The notes below the pieces were generated by a model. The model had not been told where the DNA came from, made no database searches, and saw nothing but the letters and a program-made list of their open reading frames with translations. From the NCBI GenBank assembly GCA_036525185.1, contig DATDAW010000021.1:22252-86251 (forward strand): DNA of 64,000 bases. Reading direction: 5' to 3'. The DNA is from DATDAW01 sp036525185. Lineage in GTDB: Bacteria > Verrucomicrobiota > Verrucomicrobiia > Chthoniobacterales > DASVRZ01. The position numbers were made by a program, and so were the translations under genes. Of this stretch, positions 44,146 through 53,846 are shown piece by piece; the first letter of the stretch is position 1, and each line of letters starts with the position of its first letter.

Positions 44146-44919
44146 TTGAAAGTTCCCCTTCACCTCGTCGAGGCACGACGCCAGCAATTGGCCGCTCTCC
44201 TCCAGCAACGATCTTACCTCCCTATTCAGGAAGTCTGCAGCCTGCTCCAGGTTTCCGAAGCCACGGCCCGGCGCGACTTGCGAGCGCTCGCCCGTGAAAA
44301 ACGGATCGTTCGCACCTTCGGCGGCGCGGTCAGCGATTTTAATCAGCGTTTCGCTTCGTTCCGCGAACGTCAGACGCAGTTTCGGGACGCTAAAAACCGT
44401 ATCGCCGCTGGCGCCCGTCAATTGGTTCAACCCAGCACCACCATTTATCTTGATGCCGGAACCACCGTCGCCGCTTTGGCAGAGGCCCTTCGCCACAAGC
44501 CAGTGACGCCGCTCAGGGTCGTCACGCACAGCCTCCCCGCGGCAGAGACTCTCGCGGGCGTGGAGGGCGTCACCGTTTTTCTCACCGGGGGCCATTTCCT
44601 CAATCGGCAATCCATCCTGCTGGGGCCCGAAGCCGGTAAAGCGCTGGCGTTTTACACCATCGACGTTGCCTTCCTCGGCGCGGAGGCGGCAGACAAGAAC
44701 GGTGTGTGGAACAGCACGGAAGAAGTTGTTCATCACCAACAAATTGCCCTCAAACGCGCCAGGCATCACGCCCTTTGCCTCGACGCCTCAAAATTCGGTC
44801 ACACAGCCCCCGCTTTCCTCAAAGCCTGGTCCGGTGTCGAAACCCTCGTAACCGATCTTCCCGAAACCGAACTCCTCAAACTCGCTTCACCGATACCGAA
44901 ACAAGTCCTCCATACATGA
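44146..44919 (+). CDS. DeoR/GlpR family transcriptional regulator
   Basis: A 257-residue repressor with an N-terminal winged helix (EARRQQLAALLQQRSYLPIQEVCSLLQVSEATARRDLRALAREKRIVRTFGGAV, about residues 9-62). A sugar-phosphate-sensing DeoRC domain follows, containing TTIYLDAGTTVAALAEAL, VVTHSLPAAETLAG and VFLTGGHFLNRQS. The start is TTG 44146. It overlaps the downstream isomerase gene by ATGA, so regulator and enzymes are cotranscribed. The expected inducer is a phosphorylated deoxy-ketose; this is inferred from the operon. Confidence 0.92.
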   Translation: MKVPLHLVEARRQQLAALLQQRSYLPIQEVCSLLQVSEATARRDLRALAREKRIVRTFGGAVSDFNQRFASFRERQTQFRDAKNRIAAGARQLVQPSTTIYLDAGTTVAALAEALRHKPVTPLRVVTHSLPAAETLAGVEGVTVFLTGGHFLNRQSILLGPEAGKALAFYTIDVAFLGAEAADKNGVWNSTEEVVHHQQIALKRARHHALCLDASKFGHTAPAFLKAWSGVETLVTDLPETELLKLASPIPKQVLHT

Positions 44920-46517
44920 AAAAAAATCCCGCCCCGACCGTCTATCTCATCGCAAATGGCGATCTCCGCCTCGCCGCAAACCGCACCTGCCAGGAAGCAC
45001 AGACGGCAATGGAAGCCCAGATTATTGCCGCCATCGAGGCCGAAGGTTATAGCGTCAAACGCGCCCACGACTTCGACCCCGAAAAGGGCCACGGCTTTAT
45101 CGACAGCCAGAAGTACGGCATGGAAGTGTTCAGGACCATTCCACCCGACGCCCCACTCGTCGTCGCCGAAGCCGTGTGGCAGTACAGCCATCACATCCTT
45201 CATGGCCTTATCACCCACACCGGTCCCATCCTGACCATCGCCAACTGGAGCGGCACCTGGCCGGGCCTCGTCGGCATGTTAAACCTGAACGGTTCCCTAA
45301 CCAAAGCCGGCGTCAAATACAGCACGCTCTGGAGCGAAAATTTTGACGACGCTTACTTCAAAAAGAATCTCAAACTGTGGCTGACCAAAGGCAAAGTCAG
45401 ACACGACACATCCCACGTCGTCCCTTTTGCAAAGGCCGAAGTGCCTGCCGCCGCCGAGAAGCTGGGCCGCAAATTCGCCCAAAAATTTCGTTCGGACAAA
45501 GCCATCCTGGGCGTCTTCGACGAGGGCTGCATGGGAATGTTCAACGCAATCATCCCAGACGAACTTCTCAATCCCACCGGTCTTTACAAGGAACGACTCA
45601 GCCAAAGCGCACTCTACGCGAAAACGCTGACCGTTACCGACGACGAAGCCAAAAAAGTCTACCAGTGGTATCTCGACAAGGGCATGAAGTTCAAGCTCGG
45701 CACCGACGAAGCCACGGAACTGACGGAAGCACAGGTTCTGCAACAATGTAAAACCTACATAGCCGCTGTCCGCATCGCTGACGAGTTTGGCGCCGCCACC
45801 GTCGGCATCCAATACCAGCAAGGCCTCAAGGATCTCCTTCCGGCCAGCGACCTCGTCGAAGGCACCCTCAACAACGTCGACCGTCCCCCGGTTTATAGCG
45901 AAGGCTCGAAGGAAGAACTCTATTCCGGCGAAGCCCTCCCGCATTTCAATGAAGTCGACGAATGCGCCGGCCTCGATGGACTGGTTACTTACAGACTCTG
46001 GCGCGAACTGGGATACGATCCCGAAAACACCCTTCACGATCTCCGCTGGGGTCGCCAATACAACAGCGATTACGTCTGGGTTTTCCTCATCTCCGGCGCG
46101 GCGCCCGCCGCACATTTCATAGGCGGTTGGACCGGCGCCAGCAGCGAACGCCAGCCCCCCATGTATTTCCGCCTGGGTGGAGGCACCCTCAAAGGAATCA
46201 GCAAACCGGGCTGGATCGTTTGGAGCCGGGTGTTTGTCGCTGACGGCAAACTCAAATACGACACCGGTCTCGCCGAGGTCATCGAGCTCCCACAGGAAGA
46301 AACCGAGGAGCGCTGGAAACTAACCACCCCACAATGGCCCATCATGCACGCGGTCTTGAAGGGCATTACCCGCGATCAAATGATGGCCCGCCACAAAGCC
46401 AATCACATTCAAGTCGTTTACGCGCCCAGCAAGGCCGCCGCCAAGAAAGGCCTCTATGCCAAAGCAGCAGCCTTTGCCGAGCTCGGCCTCGAAGTCGCCA
46501 TCTGTGGCGACGTCTAA
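44916..46517 (+). CDS. L-fucose isomerase-like sugar isomerase
   Basis: A 533-residue protein related to the L-fucose/D-arabinose isomerase group (COG2407). It has VYLIANGDLRLAANRTCQEAQ at the N-terminus, WSGTWPGLVGMLNLNGSL near residue 100, VFDEGCMGMFNAI, and later VDECAGLDGLVTYRLWRELGYDPENTLHDLRWG. It is somewhat shorter than E. coli FucI (591). It would convert L-fucose or L-rhamnose to the ketose for the kinase encoded two genes downstream. The true substrate is uncertain: no RhaA homologue is present and the kinase looks RhaB-like. The start is the ATG overlapping the regulator stop. Confidence 0.82.
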   Translation: MKKNPAPTVYLIANGDLRLAANRTCQEAQTAMEAQIIAAIEAEGYSVKRAHDFDPEKGHGFIDSQKYGMEVFRTIPPDAPLVVAEAVWQYSHHILHGLITHTGPILTIANWSGTWPGLVGMLNLNGSLTKAGVKYSTLWSENFDDAYFKKNLKLWLTKGKVRHDTSHVVPFAKAEVPAAAEKLGRKFAQKFRSDKAILGVFDEGCMGMFNAIIPDELLNPTGLYKERLSQSALYAKTLTVTDDEAKKVYQWYLDKGMKFKLGTDEATELTEAQVLQQCKTYIAAVRIADEFGAATVGIQYQQGLKDLLPASDLVEGTLNNVDRPPVYSEGSKEELYSGEALPHFNEVDECAGLDGLVTYRLWRELGYDPENTLHDLRWGRQYNSDYVWVFLISGAAPAAHFIGGWTGASSERQPPMYFRLGGGTLKGISKPGWIVWSRVFVADGKLKYDTGLAEVIELPQEETEERWKLTTPQWPIMHAVLKGITRDQMMARHKANHIQVVYAPSKAAAKKGLYAKAAAFAELGLEVAICGDV

Positions 46518-46586
46518 CCAACCAACATGAATCCTGATCTTCAACATTAACTTACACGGCTCTTTTTGGATCCGACCGCAGAGTCA

Positions 46587-47378
46587 ATGGAAAGTAAAGA
46601 TCAGAGCGAAGGCATGAAAATGACCCGTCACGAAGTCAAACAAGCCGTTTTGGCCTTGTCCCATGCCGTGGGGCGCGAAGATCGCGGCCTCGCGATTCTG
46701 GGAGAAGGCAACACATCCGGACGCATCGACGACACGTCCTTCTGGATCAAGGCGAGCGGTGGCAATCTAGGCACGCTGTCCGACGCGGGCGTCGTCGAAT
46801 GCACGTTCTCAGGCATCGCCCACCTGCTTGACAAGGAAGCCGCCACCGATCACGAAGTGGAAGACGGCCTTTTCGCCAGTCGCGTCGATCCGTCATCCAA
46901 AAAACCTTCCGTCGAAGCCATCTTCCACGCCATTCTGCTCCTGTTGCCCGGTATCCGATTCATCGCGCACGCGCACCCCATCGCTACCAACCAGATTCTT
47001 TCTTCGCCGCTCGCAGAGAAATTTGCGACTCACCGCATTTTTCCCGACGAAATCGTCGTCTGTGGCCCCGAGTCTGTTCTCGTTCCCTATTGCGATCCGG
47101 GACTCACACTGGCACGAGCCATCCAAATAAAAACCGAGATGTTCCTTGAAGATCACGGAATTCCACCCCGCATCATCCTGCTGAAGAACCACGGCGCCAT
47201 TGCACTGGGCCCCACCCCGCAATCGGCCGAAGCAGCCATGCTCATGCTCGAAAAGGCCGCGAAAATCTTTGTCGGAGCCGCGTCCCTTGGAGGACCCATT
47301 TTAATGGCCCCCGAAGACATTCGGCGCATCGCAAACCGTATCGACGAACATTACCGTCAAAAGGAGTTAAACTTGTGA
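46587..47378 (+). CDS. Class II aldolase/adducin family protein
   Basis: A zinc-dependent aldolase-fold protein of about 263 residues, with the metal-ligand motif FIAHAHPIATNQI (about residues 134-146). LKNHGAIALGPTPQSAEAAMLMLEKAAKI supplies the third His. The family includes L-fuculose-1-phosphate and L-rhamnulose-1-phosphate aldolases, which release dihydroxyacetone phosphate and lactaldehyde. The start is uncertain: ATG 46587, 46614 or 46620 (the last has GCGAAGG ahead of it). It is coupled to the kinase gene by a 4-bp overlap. It is a second aldolase beside the fusion protein further downstream. Confidence 0.87.
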   Translation: MESKDQSEGMKMTRHEVKQAVLALSHAVGREDRGLAILGEGNTSGRIDDTSFWIKASGGNLGTLSDAGVVECTFSGIAHLLDKEAATDHEVEDGLFASRVDPSSKKPSVEAIFHAILLLLPGIRFIAHAHPIATNQILSSPLAEKFATHRIFPDEIVVCGPESVLVPYCDPGLTLARAIQIKTEMFLEDHGIPPRIILLKNHGAIALGPTPQSAEAAMLMLEKAAKIFVGAASLGGPILMAPEDIRRIANRIDEHYRQKELNL

Positions 47379-48838
47379 GCACCTGGCACTACGCCGCTTG
47401 CGACCTCGGCGCGGAGAGTGGCCGCGTCATTATCGGCACGCTGGCTGACGGAAAACTGACGCTCGACGAAATCCACCGTTTCCCGACTGGCGCGTCGCGC
47501 GTCGCAGGAACCTTGCGCTGGAACATTCTCCGCATTTTCGAGGAAATAAAGACGGGGCTCCGCTCCGCCGCCCGGAAGTATCCGGAAATCGTCAGCGTAA
47601 GCGTGGATTCGTGGGGCGTGGATTACGTCTATTTCCGCGCGGACGAACCACTTGTAGCCTTGCCTTTCCAGTACCGGGATTCCCGCACGGATGCCTGCTA
47701 TTCCGAGGCGTTGAAAGCGGATTCCGAACTAATTTTTAGCGAGACGGGCATTCAATTCATGCACATCAACACGCTGTACCAAATGATGGACGATACGGCC
47801 AATCGGAGGGCCGTCGTCGGTATTTCCGACCAGTTTCTAACAATCGCAGATTACTTCAACTACCTGCTCTCGGGCGTCGCCCGCAACGAGGAAAGCCTCG
47901 CAAGCACGACTCAGATCTATAATCCGGCAAAACGCGCGTGGTCCAGCCGGCTCATCGATCATTATCATTTGGAGCGTCGCGTATTTCCGGAGGTCGTTCC
48001 TTCGGGGACGCTGCTTGGCCCAATCCGCCCCGAAATCGGCCTCGCAAACGCCACCGTCGTTGCCGGCTGTTCACACGACACCGCCGCGTCGGTCGCCGCC
48101 GTTCCCGCGCGTGAAGGCGACGATTGGGCCTATCTCAGCTCCGGCACCTGGTCTCTCGCCGGCGTCGAACTCGAGAAGCCACTCATCAACGACGCCGCAC
48201 GCACCGCCAACTTTACCAACGAAGTCGGCTATGGCGGCTCCATCCGTTTCCTCAAAAACATCTCCGGTCTCTGGATTATTCAGGAATGCCGCCGTAACTG
48301 GCAGCAACTTGGCCAGGAGTTTTCCTACGCAGAGATCTCACATCTCGCGAGCAAAGCGGCCCCCCTTCGCTCCATCATTCACCCTAACGATTCGCGATTC
48401 CTAAAACCGGATGACATGGTCGCGAAAGTCCAGGCTTTCTGCAGGGAAACCAACCAGCCCGTCCCGGAAACGACCGGAGAAATCGCCCGAACCATCTACG
48501 AGAGCCTCGCGCTTCTCTACGCCCACAGTCTCGATGTTCTCGAAAAACTGACCGGACGCCAGATCAACACGCTGCATATCGTTGGCGGCGGCAGCCAGAG
48601 CCTTCTTCTGAATCAACTGACCGCCAATGCCACCGGACGCACCATCATCGCCGGTCCAGTGGAGTCCACCGCCGCAGGAAACATTCTCGTTCAGGCGCTC
48701 GCCAATGGGCATTTGAACTCACTCGCCGAGCTGCGCGAAACCGTCCGGGCGTCGTTTCCCACACAAACATTCACTCCCACAGACAACGATTCCTGGCAGG
48801 CGGCGACGGCGCGCTTCTCGAAACTCACCCATCAATGA
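47375..48838 (+). CDS. rhaB: Rhamnulokinase-like FGGY carbohydrate kinase
   Basis: A 487-residue FGGY kinase resembling RhaB. It has the phosphate-1 motif ACDLGAESGRVIIGTLADG (residues 7-25), SVDSWGVDYVYF (about 74-85), QFMHINTLYQM near 126, the SCSHDTAASVAAVP-type loop (as AGCSHDTAASVAA), and the adenosine motif LHIVGGGSQSLLLNQLTANATGRTIIAGPVESTAAGN. It phosphorylates L-rhamnulose (or L-fuculose) at C1. The start is GTG 47375 with AAGGAG 9 bp upstream, and it overlaps the aldolase stop. Confidence 0.92.
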   Translation: MSTWHYAACDLGAESGRVIIGTLADGKLTLDEIHRFPTGASRVAGTLRWNILRIFEEIKTGLRSAARKYPEIVSVSVDSWGVDYVYFRADEPLVALPFQYRDSRTDACYSEALKADSELIFSETGIQFMHINTLYQMMDDTANRRAVVGISDQFLTIADYFNYLLSGVARNEESLASTTQIYNPAKRAWSSRLIDHYHLERRVFPEVVPSGTLLGPIRPEIGLANATVVAGCSHDTAASVAAVPAREGDDWAYLSSGTWSLAGVELEKPLINDAARTANFTNEVGYGGSIRFLKNISGLWIIQECRRNWQQLGQEFSYAEISHLASKAAPLRSIIHPNDSRFLKPDDMVAKVQAFCRETNQPVPETTGEIARTIYESLALLYAHSLDVLEKLTGRQINTLHIVGGGSQSLLLNQLTANATGRTIIAGPVESTAAGNILVQALANGHLNSLAELRETVRASFPTQTFTPTDNDSWQAATARFSKLTHQ

Positions 48839-48850
48839 TCCGCTATCCCC

Positions 48851-51040
48851 ATGTCCTACCAATACGTTAACTACCTCTGGGATGACGCCAAAGCCGCGAC
48901 GCTCGATCCCGTCGGACGCCTCGTCTATCGTTCGAATCTGCTCGGCTCCGACCAGCGCATCACCAACACTGGCGGCGGCAATACTTCCGCAAAAATCATG
49001 GAACGCGATCCGCTCACCGGTGAGTCCGTGGAAGTTCTCTGGGTCAAAGGTTCCGGCGGCGACCTCCGGACCAGCACCCGCGAAAATTTTTCGTCGCTAT
49101 ACCAATCCAAATTACTCGGCCTCCAGCCTCTCTATGCGTCGCGTTCCGACAAAGGCCTTAAATCGCGGGCCGAGGACGACATGGTGGGAATGTTCTCTCA
49201 CACGACCTTCAACCTCAACCCGCGCGCCTCGTCGATCGATACGCCACTGCATAGTTTCTTGACGGGCAAACACGTCGATCACATGCATCCCAACGCGATC
49301 ATTTCCATCGCTGCCAGTAAAAATCGGGAGCAGCTGACGAAGGAGATATTCCGCGGAGAAATGGCTTATGTTCCCTGGATGCGCCCCGGTTTCGAGCTCG
49401 GCCTGGCCATGCAGAAAATCGAGCGGGAAAATCCCGGTATCAGGGCCATCATGATGGGCCAGCACGGTTTTATCACATGGCACGATGACGACAAGGCCTG
49501 CTATGCGCAAACCCTCGATTTCATCGAAACGGCTGCCACTTATATCGAAGAGAAATACATCGCGAAAGGCGGAGACATCACGGCGTTTGGCGGTGCGAAA
49601 TACCAATCGCTTCGGGAATCCGATCGTCACGCGAAACTCGCCGCAATCCTTCCGTGGTTGCGTGGACAAGTTTCGCAGTTCAAACGCTTTATTGGCACCG
49701 TGCAGGACGACGAAAAAATTCTGCGCTTCGTTAATTCCAACGACGCCCCGCGTCTCGCCGAGCTCGGCACCAGCTGCCCCGACCACTTCCTTCGCACGAA
49801 GATCAAGCCGCTTTATGTCGATTGGAATCCGCAAACGGAAGACCTCCCTGCGCTTAAGTCCAAACTAACCTCCGGCATCGCACAGTATCGCGAGGACTAT
49901 GCCGCTTATTACAAGACCTGCAGGCACCCCGATTCGCCGGCTCAACGCGATCCAAACCCAACGGTTGTGCTCGTTCCCGGCCTCGGTATGATCGCGTGGG
50001 GCAAAGACAAATCGGAGTCTCGCGTCACGGCAGAGTTCTACAATTGCGCCGTTGAAGTCATGCGCGGAGCCGAAGCGATTGATGAATACGTGGCATTGCC
50101 CCAACAGGAAGCCTTTGACATCGAATACTGGCTGCTCGAGGAAGCGAAATTGAAGCGCATGCCAGCCGAGAAAGAGCTCGCGAGGCAGGTGCATGTCATT
50201 TTTGGCGCTGGCAGCGGCATAGGCAGGGAAGTTGCGCATCGGGTGGCCAGGGAAGGCGCTCACGTCGCCGCCGTCGATCTAAATGCGGGCGCGGCGGAAG
50301 CGACCGCAAAAGAAATCACGGACAAATACGGCCTTGGAATCGGCGTTGCCGGCAGCGGAATTTCCGGAGCAGGCCCCGCCATCGGGCTTTCTGCTAACAT
50401 CACGGAACGCGCCAGCATTCGCAAGGCACTCGACCAGATCACTCTTGCCTATGGAGGATTTGATGCCATCGAAGTCACTGCGGGAATCTTTGTCCCCAGC
50501 GACACGACCGGCCACATTCCCGACGATAAATGGGCGCTTACGTTTTCCATCAACGTCACCGGTAGTTATTTCGTCGCCGATGAAGCCGCCAAAATCTGGA
50601 AGGAACAGGGCCTCAAAGGCGCGCTCGTTCTAACCTCCAGCGCCAATGCCGCGGTCGCAAAAAAAGGCAGCGTCGCCTACGACACCAGCAAAGCCGCCGC
50701 CAACCACCTCGTACGTGAACTGGCCATCGAATTGAGCCCTTTGATCCGGGTCAACGGCATTGCCCCGGCCACCGTCGTGCAAGGTTCCGCCATGTTCCCC
50801 CGCGACCGGGTCATAGGCAGTCTCGCCAAATACAACATCCCCTACGCCGAGAACGAACCGACCGAGTCGCTCGTTCATAAACTTGCCCAGTTCTATGCCG
50901 ACCGGACACTGACCAAGGCCCCAATCACCCCCGCGGACCAGGCCGAAGCGTACTTCCTGCTGGTCACCAACCGCCTCAGCAAAACCACCGGTCAAATCAT
51001 CGCCGTGGACGGCGGCCTGCATGAGGCTTTTTTACGGTAA
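48851..51040 (+). CDS. Bifunctional rhamnulose-1-phosphate aldolase / short-chain alcohol dehydrogenase
   Basis: A 729-residue fusion. The N-terminal part (to about residue 430) is a class II aldolase with GGGNTSAKIMERDP, the HMHPNAIISIAAS metal motif (about 143-155) and MGQHGFITWHDDD near 197. The C-terminal part is a short-chain dehydrogenase with HVIFGAGSGIGREVAHRVAREGAHVAAVDL (about 448-477) and the catalytic YxxxK in VAYDTSKAAANHLVREL (about 612-628). This matches the RhaE-RhaW type protein that splits the sugar phosphate and oxidises or reduces L-lactaldehyde. It is the last gene of the operon, 12 bp after the kinase. Confidence 0.93.
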   Translation: MSYQYVNYLWDDAKAATLDPVGRLVYRSNLLGSDQRITNTGGGNTSAKIMERDPLTGESVEVLWVKGSGGDLRTSTRENFSSLYQSKLLGLQPLYASRSDKGLKSRAEDDMVGMFSHTTFNLNPRASSIDTPLHSFLTGKHVDHMHPNAIISIAASKNREQLTKEIFRGEMAYVPWMRPGFELGLAMQKIERENPGIRAIMMGQHGFITWHDDDKACYAQTLDFIETAATYIEEKYIAKGGDITAFGGAKYQSLRESDRHAKLAAILPWLRGQVSQFKRFIGTVQDDEKILRFVNSNDAPRLAELGTSCPDHFLRTKIKPLYVDWNPQTEDLPALKSKLTSGIAQYREDYAAYYKTCRHPDSPAQRDPNPTVVLVPGLGMIAWGKDKSESRVTAEFYNCAVEVMRGAEAIDEYVALPQQEAFDIEYWLLEEAKLKRMPAEKELARQVHVIFGAGSGIGREVAHRVAREGAHVAAVDLNAGAAEATAKEITDKYGLGIGVAGSGISGAGPAIGLSANITERASIRKALDQITLAYGGFDAIEVTAGIFVPSDTTGHIPDDKWALTFSINVTGSYFVADEAAKIWKEQGLKGALVLTSSANAAVAKKGSVAYDTSKAAANHLVRELAIELSPLIRVNGIAPATVVQGSAMFPRDRVIGSLAKYNIPYAENEPTESLVHKLAQFYADRTLTKAPITPADQAEAYFLLVTNRLSKTTGQIIAVDGGLHEAFLR

Positions 51041-51214
51041 CGCTGCCCCTCGCCAAATGTGCAGGAAATCGGCTCGCGTGGCTGTCCACCTAGCCGAACT
51101 TTCGCACCCTCTGTAGAGTCGGGCTAGTTTAGGCAGCGCACCCTGAGGAAGACGCTGCGAGGATTGCTTCACTTGCTTCCGCTGACACCCGGCAGAACGG
51201 CAGAACAGCGGTTT
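51041..51214. other. Convergent intergenic region after the deoxyhexose operon
   Basis: A short spacer with one possible weak hairpin (CTAGCC at 51090-51095 with GGGCTAG at 51121-51127) but no clear T-run. No gene was seen. Confidence 0.4.
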
Positions 51215-53440
51215 CTACGTGCGACCAAGGCGTGCGGGGCGGTGACCCGAGCACGTAGCGAAGAAGGTCACGGAAATCTCGGCAAAGAGTTCACCGTCGG
51301 TGACGCATAAGGTGGCGCGGTGTTCGCCTTCGCGTTCATGCAGCTCCGCAAAAAGTTCGGCACCGGTGCCGACGGGCTCGCCATCTAACACCCAACGTAA
51401 CGCTTCGCCCGGCAGCGTGCGACCATCGCTCGTGGTCCCGACACCCCAGAGGCGGACGGGACTACCTGTTTGAACAGCGCAGCCCTGCACAGGCCAGAGA
51501 ATGGCAGGCTGCGGCGCACGCGGTGGAATCTCAACCCCCACAGGCTCGGCTGCAGTGGTGTGGAAGCCGTCGGAGATGAAGACTTGAATGAGGACATGCC
51601 CCGAGGTGAGCACTGCAAGGGGCACAACGGCTTCATCTTCGCTCAACGCAACGGCGAGCGCCTGCCAGGTGCGGCCATCATCAGCGGACCAGCGGACCGC
51701 GCGTTCCGTGGGATACTCGTCAGAGGCGTGAGCATGCCAGCGAATCCGCAGTTCCTCGTCCGCGACCTCGACGGAGACTTCGTCAATACGCGGGGATTCG
51801 GACGTTCTGCGGCGACTCCACAGTTCCTTGCCTTCACGCATGATGCGGATCGCTGCAATGCCCTCGCGGTCCGGTAGCAGCGCCTGAACAAGTCCAGAGG
51901 TCCCGCTGTTACCACCTCCACCGCAGCCGCAGCCACAACCGCCTGCCTGCAGGGAGACCCGAAGCAAAGGAATGCGTTCCAACACTTCCCCAGTCTCGTC
52001 GAGCAACTCGGCGATAGTCCCTGTTACCTGACATCCGCTCGCAACGGGGCCAGTCCGGAGCCGGAGCACGCTGCGAATTTCGAGTCGATCGTTTTCCAGC
52101 AAACCAGTAAGAACAACCAGGGGAACGGGATCGGGCTCAGCGAGCAGGCGCAAACGGCGCCCCACCCACGGTGGAGGCGGATCAGGAATGTGATGCGGAA
52201 TGGGATCACGGAAGCGTTCGTCGAAATATGGCGGCAAGCTGTCGCGGGCGGCGGGTACCCATTGCGGATCGAGCAGCGAATGTTCGATGAGAGCGCGGTA
52301 ATGATAGGGTGATATCCAGCCCGGGCCGCAATACGACATGAAATCGGCAAAGAAATTCGGCGACATCACAGTGCGAGTCGACGAATCATATCCGTATTCA
52401 CCGATGGAAGCGCGTTTAGCATTCACCGTATCGTACGGCTCATAAGCGGGGTAATTCGGATCGCCCATGTCGCCCGACACAAGTCCGCAGGGCGCGTGGC
52501 CAAGCCCGAGGACGTGCCCCAATTCGTGCGCCATGGTTGCTGTCATACCGTTGAAACCCGCGCCGACCGTACCACCGCCGCCGCACCCCCCGGCATTGCC
52601 AAGCGGGATCCCATTCGGCAAAAGCGCATAATAGAGCCTGTCTGAGCGATTGCCATCGATGAACTTGGCAACGCCGAGCCAGGTAAGCAGGTTTTTCCAA
52701 CTTTGCGGACAACTCGAAGTGACGCCGTCGGTGGTGATATTGCCAGTGAGCGGCTGGCTCCAGGTAAGGATCCCGGCGAGCCCTATGTCGGGCGTCTGCG
52801 AAACAGGAAACATCAGCAACGATGCTCCTGCGGTAGTTTGAAAATCCGCGGGTGTCGGCGCAGGAAGTCTGACCTGATTGCCGGACGCATCCGGCCCCCA
52901 ATATTGTACAGGAATGCCGCGTATACGCAGTGTTTGCAGCAGGGAGGCATCGATATCAATTTCGGTGTCGGCGCGATCACTGGTGCCGGGCACTTCAATG
53001 TGCACTCTCAAGCGCATCGGCCCTCGCATGGCGGCGGCGGGAATGAGAAAGTTGAGTGAAGAGTTCAGCAAGCCGCGCTCCGTTGAATAGGCCGGTTTGA
53101 CGGGCGCCGTGATCATGGCAGGCGTTTGCTGCGTCAGCGTGCCGACATCAACCCAGATGCCGAAGCGCCTCCGTTGCAATGTAACCGTTCCAGTTACGCC
53201 CTCGTAGCCTCGCCGAAAACCGCGCGCATAGACGCGTACACAAGCCGGCTTATCCGCGACGAGCCGGATGGAATTGTCTGGTCCCCGATCGGCGGGATCA
53301 GTGAGGTGGTCAGCCGCACGCCAATGTTGTATTGCTTGAGTTACTTCGACACCGTGGATGGAAAGCCCCAAAAGATACATACCGCCCTGCAGCGCTTCGC
53401 TGACAACTCCTAAAATGCTCGCCCTCAGATCGTCGCTCAT
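51215..53440 (-). CDS. Metzincin-like zinc metalloprotease with Cys/Gly-rich loops
   Basis: A 741-residue protein. The zinc-binding motif HELGHVLGLGH (residues 305-315; His305, Glu306, His309, His315) and the Met-turn-like FADFMSYCG at about 364-372 mark it as a metzincin-type endopeptidase. The N-terminal 290 residues (GVEVTQAIQHW, HLTDPADRGPDNSIRLVADKPACVRVY) are beta-rich. The C-terminal 350 look like Ig-like domains, the first of which is interrupted by a Cys/Gly run (CGCGCGGGG). No signal peptide is seen although the architecture looks extracellular. It is flanked by two spacers without genes. The substrate is unknown. Confidence 0.8.
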   Translation of the reverse strand: MSDDLRASILGVVSEALQGGMYLLGLSIHGVEVTQAIQHWRAADHLTDPADRGPDNSIRLVADKPACVRVYARGFRRGYEGVTGTVTLQRRRFGIWVDVGTLTQQTPAMITAPVKPAYSTERGLLNSSLNFLIPAAAMRGPMRLRVHIEVPGTSDRADTEIDIDASLLQTLRIRGIPVQYWGPDASGNQVRLPAPTPADFQTTAGASLLMFPVSQTPDIGLAGILTWSQPLTGNITTDGVTSSCPQSWKNLLTWLGVAKFIDGNRSDRLYYALLPNGIPLGNAGGCGGGGTVGAGFNGMTATMAHELGHVLGLGHAPCGLVSGDMGDPNYPAYEPYDTVNAKRASIGEYGYDSSTRTVMSPNFFADFMSYCGPGWISPYHYRALIEHSLLDPQWVPAARDSLPPYFDERFRDPIPHHIPDPPPPWVGRRLRLLAEPDPVPLVVLTGLLENDRLEIRSVLRLRTGPVASGCQVTGTIAELLDETGEVLERIPLLRVSLQAGGCGCGCGGGGNSGTSGLVQALLPDREGIAAIRIMREGKELWSRRRTSESPRIDEVSVEVADEELRIRWHAHASDEYPTERAVRWSADDGRTWQALAVALSEDEAVVPLAVLTSGHVLIQVFISDGFHTTAAEPVGVEIPPRAPQPAILWPVQGCAVQTGSPVRLWGVGTTSDGRTLPGEALRWVLDGEPVGTGAELFAELHEREGEHRATLCVTDGELFAEISVTFFATCSGHRPARLGRT

Positions 53441-53846
53441 CTTTTATCCGTCTCCTTTTAATTCCATCAATGCCCAAATGTGCCGACCGATGCGTATCGC
53501 TTTCCCTTACAAAAAAAAGAAATAAAAAGAAGAAACTACCAACAAGTCGCTCTTCGGCGCTTTGACCGCGATACGGATCTGACCCTTTGAAAACCAAAGG
53601 CCTCAATCACCAAATCAAGCGTTACTTGGAATTAACTCCAGGCACCGGGCGATCTTTCCCGGATAACTCGGCACGTTGCACGCCTGATCCCGCTAAGTCC
53701 AGCCAGCGGGCTCATAAGTCCAGCCAGCGGGCTATAGCGCTACCAAGCGCAATTCGCTCGAAAACTCAAACTACGCTCAACAACCCTCAAATCCTTCAGC
53801 GCATCGCGCGAACTCCCAAGGGTTTCCTGAACTGCCTCTAACCGGT
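53441..53846. other. Intergenic region upstream of the metalloprotease gene
   Basis: A 406-bp spacer with an A-rich tract near 53513-53535, a short tandem repeat at 53696-53736 and no recognisable gene. Any promoter for the metalloprotease should lie at its left end. Confidence 0.4.
53696..53736 (+). repeat. Two-copy 21-bp tandem repeat
   Basis: TAAGTCCAGCCAGCGGGCT followed by CA is repeated directly at 53717 (20 of 21 positions retained). The CCCGCT just upstream can pair with AGCGGG in each copy, so alternative hairpins are possible. Confidence 0.6.
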
